Below are positions 16,494 to 24,682 of a DNA stretch of 44,547 nucleotides, piece by piece (position 1 is the first letter of the stretch; every line of letters begins with the position of its first letter). Below the pieces are notes generated by a model. That model was not told the origin of the DNA. It saw nothing but the letters and a program-made list of their open reading frames with translations, and did no database searches. Source of the stretch: Thauera phenylacetica B4P. Lineage in GTDB: Bacteria > Pseudomonadota > Gammaproteobacteria > Burkholderiales > Rhodocyclaceae. A program made the translations under genes and the position numbers. The stretch is taken from NCBI RefSeq assembly GCF_000310225.1, contig NZ_AMXF01000009.1, positions 1-44,547 on the forward strand. Direction: 5' to 3'.

Positions 16494-16522
16494 ATCATAA
16501 CGTCCGGATAACGTACTGACAA
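16494..16522 (-). promoter_or_regulatory. Promoter and possible operator of the DUF1778/GNAT operon
   Basis: Read on the minus strand, TTGTCA (16517-16522) and TATGAT (16494-16499) are exactly 17 nt apart. ATAACGT occurs twice on the plus strand 11 nt apart (16497 and 16508) between the boxes, suitable for side-by-side RHH dimers. This is one of the better promoters in the window by eye. Confidence 0.6.
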
Positions 16523-16573
16523 ATCAAGAGCGCGCCAATGTTACTCGTCGAGGCCTTGGCGACAGACGAGCAA

Positions 16574-16682
16574 GCCATCGACGCACCCTGAAGCCCTGCC
16601 CCTCAATACAAAAACCCGAACATCCACAACGGCACCCGCAGCCCCCGCCCATGCTCGATGTCGTCCAGCGCCAGATACGCGT
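16574..16682 (+). repeat. Direct repeat copy 2 (vapC-end remnant plus ATPase end)
   Basis: This is the second copy of the repeat at 14610-14722. Its first 18 bases look like the last codons of a vapC gene (AIDAP and stop) with no credible vapC body upstream, and its remainder is the true 3' end of the intact ATPase gene. Confidence 0.85.
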
Positions 16683-17796
16683 TGTCGTGCTGCTCGACTT
16701 GGCGTGCAGTCTTTCCAGGCCCGCCGATCTCGAACAACCAGCGGTCGTCCACAACGAAGTCCCCACCCTCGGCCGGATAGCGCAGCGCGTGCGCATGGGC
16801 GAGCTGGCTCGCGAAGAAAGTCTCACGCAAGGTTCCCACCGGCGGCGCAGGGCATAGCGCCCAGGCGTTGTTGGTGTTGGCCAGGTACAGCTTCTCGGGC
16901 TTGCTCAACATCGAGGCATTGCGCCCCGCCCCCCAAACGCTGCGCAGGATGTTCGCCTGCTCCAGATAGTGCAGGTAGGCGTACGTCGTGCTGCGCGTGC
17001 TGCCGATCGCCGCCGAGAGCTTGCTGATGTTGATCCGGTTCGGCACCGACTGGCAGAGCAGCATCAGCAGCTTCTTCAGCGATACCAGCTTGTCGCGCTC
17101 GACCTTGAACAGCAGCGGAATGTCCAGGTCGATGGCCAGCGCGAGCGTCTGTTCGAGCTTGCGGTGGTAGGTCTCGACCGACTCGCGGAAGTACGGAAAG
17201 TAGCCGTACTTCAGATAATCGCCAAAGTGCGCCAGCGGCCGGATGCGGCGGTTGATCTCCAGGCTCAAGGTCTCGTGCTCGGCCAGCACCTGCTCCAGCG
17301 GCCACACCGCAAAGGGTTCGCCGATCTGCAGTTCCAGATACTCGCGGAACGACAACCCGCTCATCGCATACATCACCGCCCGGCGCGACAAGTCCGCCTT
17401 GCTGTGCTCAAGATGCAGCGCCGACGAGCCCGAGAACACCACCTGCAGATCGAGGGCGTCGTGGATGCTCTTCAGCTCGCGCTCGAAATCGGGGTAGTGG
17501 TGGATCTCGTCGAGCACCAGCAGTCTGCCACCCTGCTTGCGAAACTGGTCGGCCAGGGCATAGAGCTGGATGCCGCTCGCGTGGATGCTGTCGAGGCTCA
17601 CATACAGCGTGCTGCGCAGAAAATCGGGCGTCTCACCGATGAGCTGCAGCAGGAAGGTCGTCTTCCCCACCCCGCGCGGGCCCAGCACGCCGGAAAGACG
17701 CTCAGCGCGGACGAACTCGCGGTGAAGGTAGCGCCGGTAGGGCTCGTCGAAGCGAGCCATTAGCTGGATGAAGTCGGCGTGGAGGAGATCGAGCAT
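16603..17796 (-). CDS. AAA-type ATP-binding protein (AAA_14/DUF4143-like)
   Basis: 397 aa. Walker A is GPRGVGKTT (39-47) and Walker B is LLVLDEIH (92-99), followed by VFSGSSALHLE and SGLSFREYLEL, signatures of the AAA_14 group. A winged-helix-like segment (ISKLSAAIGSTRSTTYAYLHYLEQ) comes before the C-terminal domain, which has GGDFVVDDRWLFEIGG, a nuclease-like pattern. The role of these proteins is not established. The leader 17797-17870 is AT-rich with TGTATTTTACA symmetry, unlike the neighbours, suggesting transfer. A 3' fragment of a close homologue lies at 14643. Confidence 0.8.
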   Translation of the reverse strand: MLDLLHADFIQLMARFDEPYRRYLHREFVRAERLSGVLGPRGVGKTTFLLQLIGETPDFLRSTLYVSLDSIHASGIQLYALADQFRKQGGRLLVLDEIHHYPDFERELKSIHDALDLQVVFSGSSALHLEHSKADLSRRAVMYAMSGLSFREYLELQIGEPFAVWPLEQVLAEHETLSLEINRRIRPLAHFGDYLKYGYFPYFRESVETYHRKLEQTLALAIDLDIPLLFKVERDKLVSLKKLLMLLCQSVPNRINISKLSAAIGSTRSTTYAYLHYLEQANILRSVWGAGRNASMLSKPEKLYLANTNNAWALCPAPPVGTLRETFFASQLAHAHALRYPAEGGDFVVDDRWLFEIGGPGKTARQVEQHDNAYLALDDIEHGRGLRVPLWMFGFLY

Positions 17797-17968
17797 GCGG
17801 GCGGCCCGTCGTGTCTTGTTGAGTAAGCAATCAATAACGTTTATTGTATTTTACAATGCACACTCATGCCCGATAACCGTTCTTCCAATCGAACACAAAG
17901 AAGCGGACGAATCAGTGCCCTCCCCCTCTCCCCCCCTCTGCCCACGCGGGACAGCCCAGGCCGGGGAT

Positions 17969-17988
17969 GAGCAAATGAAAGACCTGAC
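17969..17988 (+). repeat. Dispersed short repeat, copy 1
   Basis: A 20-base word reading GAGCAAATGAAAGACC and on to TGAC recurs exactly, in inverse orientation, at 39868-39887. This copy lies between the ATPase and the Wzz-like gene. The interval 17797-18081 otherwise has an AT-rich leader of the ATPase gene, a C-rich stretch and a possible -10 box GATAAT at 18048-18053 for the downstream operon, with no clear -35. Confidence 0.75.
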
Positions 17989-18081
17989 CCCGTTCGTACC
18001 TCCCAAACTATTACCTTTGTCCAGTACTAAAACCCCCACTCAAGTGAGATAATCCGGGTTTCCCCTCATCATCACCGTCCC

Positions 18082-19272
18082 ATGCAGAACACGCAGCCGC
18101 CCGCACAAGCCTACGAAGACGACGAGATCGACCTGCGCCAGTTGGTCAGCACCCTTTGGGCACAGAAGGGGCTGATCGCGGGCGTCGGCGTGCTGGGCGC
18201 AGCGCTGGGCGTGGGCGGCAGCCTGCTGTCCACCAAGTACGTCACCGAGGGGCTCTTGCTCACGCCGAGCGTGTTGGCCACCGACTACAAACGCTATGAG
18301 AGCGTGCTGTCGAGCGGCGCGCGGCTGGAGGAGTTCCTGCGCCTCGGCGCGCAGTCCGACACCGCCGACGGACTGCGGCTACAAAGGCTCGCGCGCACCC
18401 CAAACGGCCTGCGCGAAAGCATCAAACCCGAGTTCGCCCTCACCGAGAAAGATCAGAAGGCCTTCGGCATCAAGCCCAACGGCGAGGCCCAGAACGCCCT
18501 CGTCGGCATGCAGATCCGCTACGCCGACAAGGACCCGAGCAACGGCACTCCGCTCGCCCTGCTCGCCGAATACGTCCGCGACTCGGTCATCAAGGTCGAC
18601 CTCGCCGACAGCACCCTCGGCAACTGCAACACCTATGCCACCCGGGCGCAGGAGCTGCGCAACCAGCAGCTGCAAAGCGACTTCACCATCCGCCAGGAAG
18701 CCCAGCGCATCACCGACCTGCGCGAGATCATCGCCCGCCACCCTGACGCCGGCGCGGCGGAGAGCCGCCAGATCGTTTCGCTAGAGAGAGGCACGGAGCG
18801 CTTCCTCTCGCCCGCCGCACAGCTCGTCGCGGCCGAGATCCAGATCGCCGACCTCAAGCTTGCCGAAGCCCAACGCGAACGCGAGCGTGTGGCGAGCGAG
18901 CTCAAGCGCAAGTACTACTGCGACGCAGAAGCCGCGCTCAAGCAACCGATCTCGGGCCGCAAGCTGCTTGCCGAGTTGCAAAACCTCCAGGCCACCGCCT
19001 TCCAGGGCCGCGACCGCGCGACCGACATCGTCGAGCAGACCTGGAACGAGCTGGAGCTCGAACGCGAGCGCTGGAACAACACCTATCTGGCGGGCATGCG
19101 CTTCGTCGCGCCGCCGGAAGGGACGGAGGTGCGGGAGCGCAAGCCGGGGTTGGCGATGGGCATCGCATTGGGCGGTGTGCTGGGCGGCATGCTCGGGGTG
19201 ATGATTGCGCTGGTTCGAGCGTGGTGGCGCGGTAGTCGCGAGGGCGAAGCCGGCATTAGCACGAAGGTGTGA
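18082..19272 (+). CDS. Polysaccharide chain-length determinant (Wzz/PCP family)
   Basis: 396 aa. Two membrane segments (about 31-50 and 356-378) flank a long periplasmic region with helical, charge-rich stretches between about 200 and 320, the architecture of polysaccharide co-polymerases. The N-terminal DDEIDLRQLVSTLWAQKGLI is typical of the Wzz domain. No tyrosine-kinase domain follows. It presumably sets O-chain length together with Wzy. Its stop is 5 nt before the truncated glmS start at 19278, so the original operon order was probably this gene then glmS. Confidence 0.8.
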   Translation: MQNTQPPAQAYEDDEIDLRQLVSTLWAQKGLIAGVGVLGAALGVGGSLLSTKYVTEGLLLTPSVLATDYKRYESVLSSGARLEEFLRLGAQSDTADGLRLQRLARTPNGLRESIKPEFALTEKDQKAFGIKPNGEAQNALVGMQIRYADKDPSNGTPLALLAEYVRDSVIKVDLADSTLGNCNTYATRAQELRNQQLQSDFTIRQEAQRITDLREIIARHPDAGAAESRQIVSLERGTERFLSPAAQLVAAEIQIADLKLAEAQRERERVASELKRKYYCDAEAALKQPISGRKLLAELQNLQATAFQGRDRATDIVEQTWNELELERERWNNTYLAGMRFVAPPEGTEVRERKPGLAMGIALGGVLGGMLGVMIALVRAWWRGSREGEAGISTKV

Positions 19273-19277
19273 TCCCC

Positions 19278-19385
19278 ATGTGCGGAATCAACGCCGCCGT
19301 CTCGCCTGCCGCCAACATCGTCCCCGTCCTGCTCGAGGGCCTGCGCAAACTCGATTACCAGAAAAAGGAAGAAAATAGGGTCTGA
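19278..19385 (+). pseudogene. 5' fragment of glmS (duplicate of 21040 start)
   Basis: The first 27 codons match the glmS start at 21040 at 72 of 81 bases, including ATG-TGC (the catalytic Cys after Met). After RKLDYQ the sequence runs into unrelated bases and a palindrome-like element, stopping at TGA 19383-19385 (35 codons). It sits directly behind the Wzz-like gene. Confidence 0.85.
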
Positions 19386-19394
19386 CCCCAATTC
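19371..19394. repeat. Palindrome-like element at the glmS fragment end
   Basis: AAAATAGGGTCTGACCCCAATT is an imperfect palindrome of the same type as those at 739 and 39115. It marks the junction between the glmS fragment and the inserted ATPase gene, and supplies the stop codon of the fragment. From here to 19472 nothing else is recognisable. Confidence 0.6.
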
Positions 19395-19472
19395 ACCAAT
19401 TCAGAACCACCAATTCGGCACCAAGGCCTGATTACAGTCTCCTGCGCCTTTTCGACACCCACCCGCCCCTTC

Positions 19473-20960
19473 ATGCCCCACCCAATCGACCACCTCCTGC
19501 AGCAGCCCGAAGGTAAGACGCTCGAGTTCAAGCGCGACCTTTCGTCGCCGCGCAACGTGCTCAAGACGCTCGTCGCGTTCGCGAATGCGGCAGGCGGCTG
19601 CCTGGTCATCGGGGTGGGTGACGCGCGACAGGTGCTGGGCGTGAGCGATCCGCTGGATGAAGAGGCGCGGATCTGCAACCTGATTGCAGACGGCATCTCG
19701 CCGCGCCTGGTGCCCAGTGTCGAACTCGTAAGCGTAGGCGATCGCACGCTGCTGATCGTGGAAGTGTTCCCCAGCAGCGCGCGCCCACACTACCTCAACA
19801 GCCTCGGGCCGGAAGCAGGCGTTTACGTGCGCCTGGGCGCCAGCAACCGTCAGGCCGGACCAGACTGGATCGCCGAAACGCACCGCGCCACCGCCGGCCA
19901 AGTCTTCGACGAGCAGCCCATGCCCGAGCTCGGCGTGGACGACCTCGATACGACCGCCATGGCACGCGTGTTCGGCCCGACACGGACGCTGGATGAAAAA
20001 TCCCTACAGACCCTGAAGCTGCTGCGCACCGAACAAGGCCGTTTCGTACCCACACGCGGCGCTGTCCTGCTGTTCGGCAAGGCGCGGGAGCAGCACTTCC
20101 CCGACGCCTGGATACAGTGCGGACGCTTCCGGGGACTCGACAAGGTGGACATCTTCGACCAGCACGAAGTGCACGCCCACCTGCCCGACGCCGTGGAAGA
20201 GATCGAGCTGTTCCTGAAGAAACACGCCTTCAAGACCGCGCGCTTCGGTGCCATGCGGCGCGAAGACGTCTGGAGTATCCCGCTGACCATGCTGCGCGAG
20301 GCCATCATCAACGCCCTCGTTCACAGTGACTATGCCCAGCGCGGCACGCCGATACGCGTGGCCTTCTTCGACGATCGCATCGACATCGAGAGCCCCGGCC
20401 TGTTGCTGCCGGGGATGACCATCGACGACATGAAGAGCGGCGTATCCCGCATTCGCAACCCCGTCATCGCCCGCGTGTTCCGCGAACTCGGGCTGATCGA
20501 GCAATGGGGCAGCGGCGTGCGGCGCATCTTCGACGAAGCCACCCGGCAAGGTCTGCCTGCTCCGGTCATCGAGGAGATCGCCACTGGCGTGCGACTGCGT
20601 ATTCGCCTGGCGCAGCAGCATGCGCCGGAGTTGCCCCCGTCAAACACCCGCCAAGAGTCAGACGATGATCGAGCCAGCCTGCCACGGCTAGAGTCACGGC
20701 TAGAGTCACGGCTAGAGTCGAAGCTGGCTGCCAAGATCGTCCTGCAACTCGGCACCCAGCCGTCCGGGAAAGCCGAACTGGCGAGAGCACTGGGGCACAC
20801 CACGGTTTCGGGGGAGTTGCACAAACAGATCCGCCGGCTCCTCGATCTGAGCCTGGTCGAAATGACCATCCCCGACAAACCGCAAAGCCGCCTGCAGCGC
20901 TATCGGCTGACGCAGACAGGGCGCCAGCTGTTCGATCCAATTGAAGGCAAGACCACATGA
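19473..20960 (+). CDS. AlbA_2 (Schlafen-like) ATP-binding protein, COG2865 type
   Basis: 495 aa. The N-terminal AlbA_2 domain reads EGKTLEFKRDLSS, FANAAGGCLVIGVGD and VYVRLGASNRQA. A GHKL-type ATPase-like domain follows with LREAIINALVHSDYAQRG, FFDDRIDIESPG and NPVIARVFRELGLIEQWGSG. The C-terminus is a winged-helix region. These proteins are annotated as transcriptional regulators or defence-linked proteins; the function is not settled. A 12-bp triple repeat encodes an RLES-type linker near residues 404-415. The gene has no pathway link with its neighbours and lies between two copies of the glmS 5' end, so it is most likely cargo. Confidence 0.85.
   Translation: MPHPIDHLLQQPEGKTLEFKRDLSSPRNVLKTLVAFANAAGGCLVIGVGDARQVLGVSDPLDEEARICNLIADGISPRLVPSVELVSVGDRTLLIVEVFPSSARPHYLNSLGPEAGVYVRLGASNRQAGPDWIAETHRATAGQVFDEQPMPELGVDDLDTTAMARVFGPTRTLDEKSLQTLKLLRTEQGRFVPTRGAVLLFGKAREQHFPDAWIQCGRFRGLDKVDIFDQHEVHAHLPDAVEEIELFLKKHAFKTARFGAMRREDVWSIPLTMLREAIINALVHSDYAQRGTPIRVAFFDDRIDIESPGLLLPGMTIDDMKSGVSRIRNPVIARVFRELGLIEQWGSGVRRIFDEATRQGLPAPVIEEIATGVRLRIRLAQQHAPELPPSNTRQESDDDRASLPRLESRLESRLESKLAAKIVLQLGTQPSGKAELARALGHTTVSGELHKQIRRLLDLSLVEMTIPDKPQSRLQRYRLTQTGRQLFDPIEGKTT
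20683..20718 (+). repeat. Three perfect 12-bp repeats in the AlbA_2 ATPase gene
   Basis: The 12-base unit CACGGCTAGAGT occurs at 20683, 20695 and 20707. In frame it encodes repeated R-L-E-S in the linker before the winged-helix domain. Gain or loss of units keeps the frame, so linker length may vary among strains. Confidence 0.85.
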
Positions 20961-21039
20961 GATGCGCCACCATCCCCACTCGCGGCGGTAGCAAACGCAC
21001 CCTGTGCGATAGCACAGCCAACACGGAGTGCACCCGCTA
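20961..21039 (+). promoter_or_regulatory. Leader before glmS with ops-like word and small hairpin
   Basis: GGCGGTAG at 20984-20991 equals the conserved part of the ops/JUMPstart element bound by RfaH in enterobacteria, though the following bases differ. A short hairpin, CTGTGC-GATA-GCACAG, lies at 21002-21017. Position before polysaccharide genes is suggestive, but eight bases can occur by chance in GC-rich DNA. Confidence 0.25.
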
Positions 21040-22368
21040 ATGTGCGGAATTGTCGCTGCCGTCTCGCCGGCCGCCAACATCGTCCCCGTACTGCTCGAAG
21101 GCCTGCGCAAGCTCGAATACCGCGGCTATGACTCGGCCGGCATCGCAGTGCTAAATGGCGCCGGCGTGCAGCGCATGCGCACCGCCGACCGCCTGCGCAT
21201 CGCCGACACCAGCGGCGCACCGGTCGAGCGCCCGGTCGTCGTCTCGCAGCTTTCCGCCGATGCGGTCGAGCTGGGCCAGTACCGCCACTACATGCAGAAA
21301 GAGATCTTCGAGCAGCCCGAGGCCCTGGCCAACACGCTCGAGCTCATCGGCAACGGCGGCCGGCTGCAGCCCGGCATCTTCGGCGCCGAGGCGGCCAGCC
21401 TGCTCGACGGCGTGCGCTCGGTGCTGATCCTCGCCTGCGGCACCAGCTACCACTCCGGCGTCACCGCGCGCTACTGGCTCGAATCGCTCGCCGGCATCCC
21501 TTGTACGGTCGAGATCGCCAGCGAATACCGCTACCGCAGTTCGGCTGCCGACCCCGACCAGCTCGTCGTCGCCATCTCGCAATCCGGCGAAACCGCCGAC
21601 ACCCTGGCCGCGCTGCGCCACGCCAAGGACCTCGGCCACACCCGCACGCTGGCCATCTGCAACGTGCCGGAATCGGCCATCGTGCGCGAATGCGCGCTGC
21701 GTTTCATCACCCGCGCCGGGCCGGAGATCGGCGTCGCCTCCACCAAGGCTTTCACCACCCAGCTCGCGGCGCTGTTCCTGCTGACGCTGGTCGTCGGCAA
21801 GCTGCGCGGCCGCATCGACGAACAGGCCGAGCACGACCACCTGGCCTGCCTGCGCCACCTGCCGGTCGCCGTCGCCCGCGTACTCGAACTCGAACCCAGC
21901 ATCCAGACCTGGGCGCAGAACATCGCCCACCGCCACCACGCCCTCTTCCTCGGCCGCGGCCGGCACTGGCCGATCGCCCTCGAAGGCGCGCTCAAGCTAA
22001 AGGAAATCTCGTCCATCCACGCCGAGGCCTACGCCGCCGGCGAACTCAAGCACGGCCCGCTCGCCCTGGTCGACCGCGACATGCCCGTCATCGCCGTCGC
22101 ACCCAACGACAGCCTGCTCGACAAGCTCAAGTCCAACCTCAAGGAAGTCCAGGCTCGCGGCGGCGAGCTGAATGTGTTCGCGGACGCGGACAGCCACTTC
22201 CCCGAGACCGAGCAGATCCACGTTCTGCGGCTGCCGGAGCATTACGGTGACCTGTCGCCGATCCTGCATGTCGTGCCGCTGCAGTTGCTGGCGTATCACA
22301 CCGCGCTGGCGAAGGGGACGGATGTGGATAAGCCGAGGAATCTGGCGAAGTCGGTTACCGTTGAATAG
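21040..22368 (+). CDS. glmS: GlmS-type glucosamine-6-phosphate synthase lacking most of the glutaminase domain
   Basis: 442 aa against about 610 for the family. The first 50 residues are normal (MCGIVAAVS with Cys2, [20 protein letters not shown]), but after RMRTADRL the sequence passes straight to [12 protein letters not shown], which normally follows some 170 residues later. The glutaminase residues for glutamine binding and catalysis are therefore gone. Both sugar isomerase (SIS) domains look complete: [53 protein letters not shown] and the C-terminal [13 protein letters not shown]. It may use free ammonia, deaminate, or be inactive; a full-length housekeeping glmS presumably exists elsewhere. 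The GTG at 21028 is a less likely start. Confidence 0.85.
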   Translation: MCGIVAAVSPAANIVPVLLEGLRKLEYRGYDSAGIAVLNGAGVQRMRTADRLRIADTSGAPVERPVVVSQLSADAVELGQYRHYMQKEIFEQPEALANTLELIGNGGRLQPGIFGAEAASLLDGVRSVLILACGTSYHSGVTARYWLESLAGIPCTVEIASEYRYRSSAADPDQLVVAISQSGETADTLAALRHAKDLGHTRTLAICNVPESAIVRECALRFITRAGPEIGVASTKAFTTQLAALFLLTLVVGKLRGRIDEQAEHDHLACLRHLPVAVARVLELEPSIQTWAQNIAHRHHALFLGRGRHWPIALEGALKLKEISSIHAEAYAAGELKHGPLALVDRDMPVIAVAPNDSLLDKLKSNLKEVQARGGELNVFADADSHFPETEQIHVLRLPEHYGDLSPILHVVPLQLLAYHTALAKGTDVDKPRNLAKSVTVE

Positions 22369-22474
22369 CGATATTTTTTAGCTTACTCGCTGGAATCAAG
22401 AAAGCATTTTCATTGACATGCGCCTACCCTTTGAAACCGCAAATCACAAAATTTTCTGAGAGCAAGTCCGGAAC

Positions 22475-23746
22475 ATGCAAATAGCCGAGCGAACTCAAAG
22501 AATACTCAGAAATATCGCTTGGCTGCTACTTGAGCGAGGAGGAATTGTTCTCTCCTCTCTATTGATTAGCGCATTGCTTGCTCGCAATTTAGGCGTAGAG
22601 AACTTCGGCAAGTTTCAATACGCGTTAGCCGTCTTCAACACGTTCCTCGCAGCCACCTACATCTGCGGGGCCGAAGTTGTTGTACCAGCGCTTGTGGGCG
22701 CGTCCAATGACCGTAAGCATGCCATCTTGAAAAGTGCGTTTGCTCTCAGGTTATTTTCAGCTTGCGTTGCGTTTTCCCTCTTGCTGTTTTTCGCCTTTGG
22801 CACCTCTCTCTCCGACACAAGAGCACTGCTAATAACGCTCGGCTTAATGCTATTCCTAAAGGAACCTGCTGGAGTAGTAATTGCATTATTGCAATCCGAG
22901 ACAAATAACAAAGCAGCGTCAATCATCCAGCTATTTGCAAGTGGCGCAAAGCTACTCGTTGTATTTGGCCTTTTTTTATTTGGCATAGGCACCTTAAGCA
23001 CGTACGCAATACCATGGCTAATCGAATCCCTTATCGTCGCAACAGGCCTTTATCTCTTGTACCGCAAGAGAGCTCCAAATCACACTGAAAGTATCAAGAT
23101 TGGCGACGCTATCGCCCTCTTAAAAATAGGCGCACCTTTTTGGCTTGGCCTAATCATGATGAACGTCTTTCAGAAAATGGATCGTCTTCTGCTAGAACAC
23201 CTTTCCACACCATCTGAGCTCGGGCTCTATTCGGCCGCAATCCAGGTGACCGAGAATATAAATCTCATTGCAAGCATCCTAGTAATCTCCATTGCTCCAT
23301 CTTTCATCTACTCAGAGACGTCACATTCTACAGTACGCGCTCGCACACTGAGGCTGACGCTGGCAATGCTCGCCGTCGGAGCAATAACAGCACTTACCTT
23401 GGCGCTCTGCTCTGAATTGATTATTTCAATTCTATACGGCAACTCATTTTTAGAGGCGACCCCCTTACTACGAGCTTGCGCAGGAATATCTATACTTTTC
23501 TTCATTGACGCATCCTTAAACACATACCTCGTTAAGTTTAAACTTGGCTCTAAAGTAATCAAGAAATGGGCAATCGCCTTAGTCGCTGCCCTGGGAATAG
23601 GCCTTGCCGTGATACCCCAGTTCGGAAGCGCCGGCGCGCTGCTTGGACTCGGCTCCGGATATACTATCGGCATACTATATGCCCTCTCTATCGTTCTACG
23701 TCACGACGCATCAAGCGTGTCAGCGCCCCCACGTGCGCACAAGTAG
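22475..23746 (+). CDS. wzx: O-unit flippase, Wzx family
   Basis: 423 aa with about 12 to 14 hydrophobic segments and the MATE/PST-like pattern ISALLARNLGVENFGKFQYALAV at the N-terminus. Flippases of this type move undecaprenyl-linked O-units across the inner membrane. Codon use is strongly AT-rich compared with glmS just upstream, and this change starts right after 22368. The 106-nt leader has a TTGACA word at 22413 but no convincing -10 box. It is the first of four consecutive AT-rich genes (to 27095). Confidence 0.85.
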   Translation: MQIAERTQRILRNIAWLLLERGGIVLSSLLISALLARNLGVENFGKFQYALAVFNTFLAATYICGAEVVVPALVGASNDRKHAILKSAFALRLFSACVAFSLLLFFAFGTSLSDTRALLITLGLMLFLKEPAGVVIALLQSETNNKAASIIQLFASGAKLLVVFGLFLFGIGTLSTYAIPWLIESLIVATGLYLLYRKRAPNHTESIKIGDAIALLKIGAPFWLGLIMMNVFQKMDRLLLEHLSTPSELGLYSAAIQVTENINLIASILVISIAPSFIYSETSHSTVRARTLRLTLAMLAVGAITALTLALCSELIISILYGNSFLEATPLLRACAGISILFFIDASLNTYLVKFKLGSKVIKKWAIALVAALGIGLAVIPQFGSAGALLGLGSGYTIGILYALSIVLRHDASSVSAPPRAHK

Positions 23747-23797
23747 CTAGCCTAAAAAACGTGACTAAAGCTCCTATTTCAGTTCAAAAAAGACGGC

Positions 23798-24658
23798 ATG
23801 ACCCTCAAATCCAAAAAATTTATATTGATTGGCACAAGCCAAGGCGGGCGTAACGAACTCGTTGCACGCCTCTTGGAGAGCGTAGCGAATGCCACTTACC
23901 GGAACATCGAGGTCATCTTCGTAGACCAAACGGGAGGAAGTGAACTAGATAGGCTTTTTGATGCCTATAAGACTAGGATCAAATACCTCCTTCTTAAAAC
24001 TAACAAATGCTCACTCTCAGTTGCACGCAATCTTGCACTAAGCTACGCCAACGGCGACATACTAGGGTTTTGCGACGACGATGCATTTTATCCTCGCGAT
24101 TTCTTCGAGATAATGAACTCACAGATTAAGCTCGGCGCCTTCGAAATTGTGTCGGTCCCGGTAATTGATCCATCCTCAGGTGACCCATATGGAGGAAGAT
24201 CCTTCCCTCTTGATTCTGTATCGCTACATTACGGCGATGTTTTCCGGCACTCTTTGAGCGTAGGCACGTTCGTATCGTGCAGTAATTACTTCCCATATAG
24301 GTTTAATGAAAAACTAGGCGCCGGAGCGCAATACGGAGGATCAGAGGAAACCGACTTCTTCCTGAGTTTAAAGTCAGCCGGCTTCGATACTCGGTTTTTT
24401 GCGGGCACTCATGTCCTTCATGACAATGACCCCCCCCAAACCGAACCACGCGAACTAGCCCGCAAGTATTATTCATACGCAATCGGATATGGTGCCGTGT
24501 TAAGGAAGTATATAGCCCACTCAAAACTTCACTTATCGATTGAATTATTATCCATCACATCCAGATCTATCGCGGGCTGCATATTATCTCGGAACAGGCC
24601 CCTCTATTTTGGTCGACTGAAAGGTTTGATAAAAGGCTTCCTGAGGACCACGATTTAA
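23798..24658 (+). CDS. Glycosyltransferase family 2 with C8 tract
   Basis: 286 aa. GT-A features are FVDQTGGSELDRL, CSLSVARNLALSYANGDILG and FCDDDAFYP with the DDD metal site at 93-95; GAGAQYGGSEETDFFLSL is the acceptor-side motif. Sugar and acceptor are unknown. A run of eight C residues at 24430-24437 lies inside the reading frame (encoding D-P-P). It is AT-rich like its neighbours and lies 51 nt after wzx. Confidence 0.8.
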   Translation: MTLKSKKFILIGTSQGGRNELVARLLESVANATYRNIEVIFVDQTGGSELDRLFDAYKTRIKYLLLKTNKCSLSVARNLALSYANGDILGFCDDDAFYPRDFFEIMNSQIKLGAFEIVSVPVIDPSSGDPYGGRSFPLDSVSLHYGDVFRHSLSVGTFVSCSNYFPYRFNEKLGAGAQYGGSEETDFFLSLKSAGFDTRFFAGTHVLHDNDPPQTEPRELARKYYSYAIGYGAVLRKYIAHSKLHLSIELLSITSRSIAGCILSRNRPLYFGRLKGLIKGFLRTTI

Positions 24659-24682
24659 AGGAGGCATCACCTGAGCGCAATC

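Noticed and set aside
14643-16682. Idea that the repeated ATPase ends are target-site duplications of a transposon
   Set aside because: At over 100 bp with several mismatches they are far longer and more diverged than target-site duplications, and no transposase is present.
21040-22368. Tn7 attachment site at glmS
   Set aside because: attTn7 lies at the 3' end of glmS; the rearrangement here is at the 5' end and there are no tns genes.
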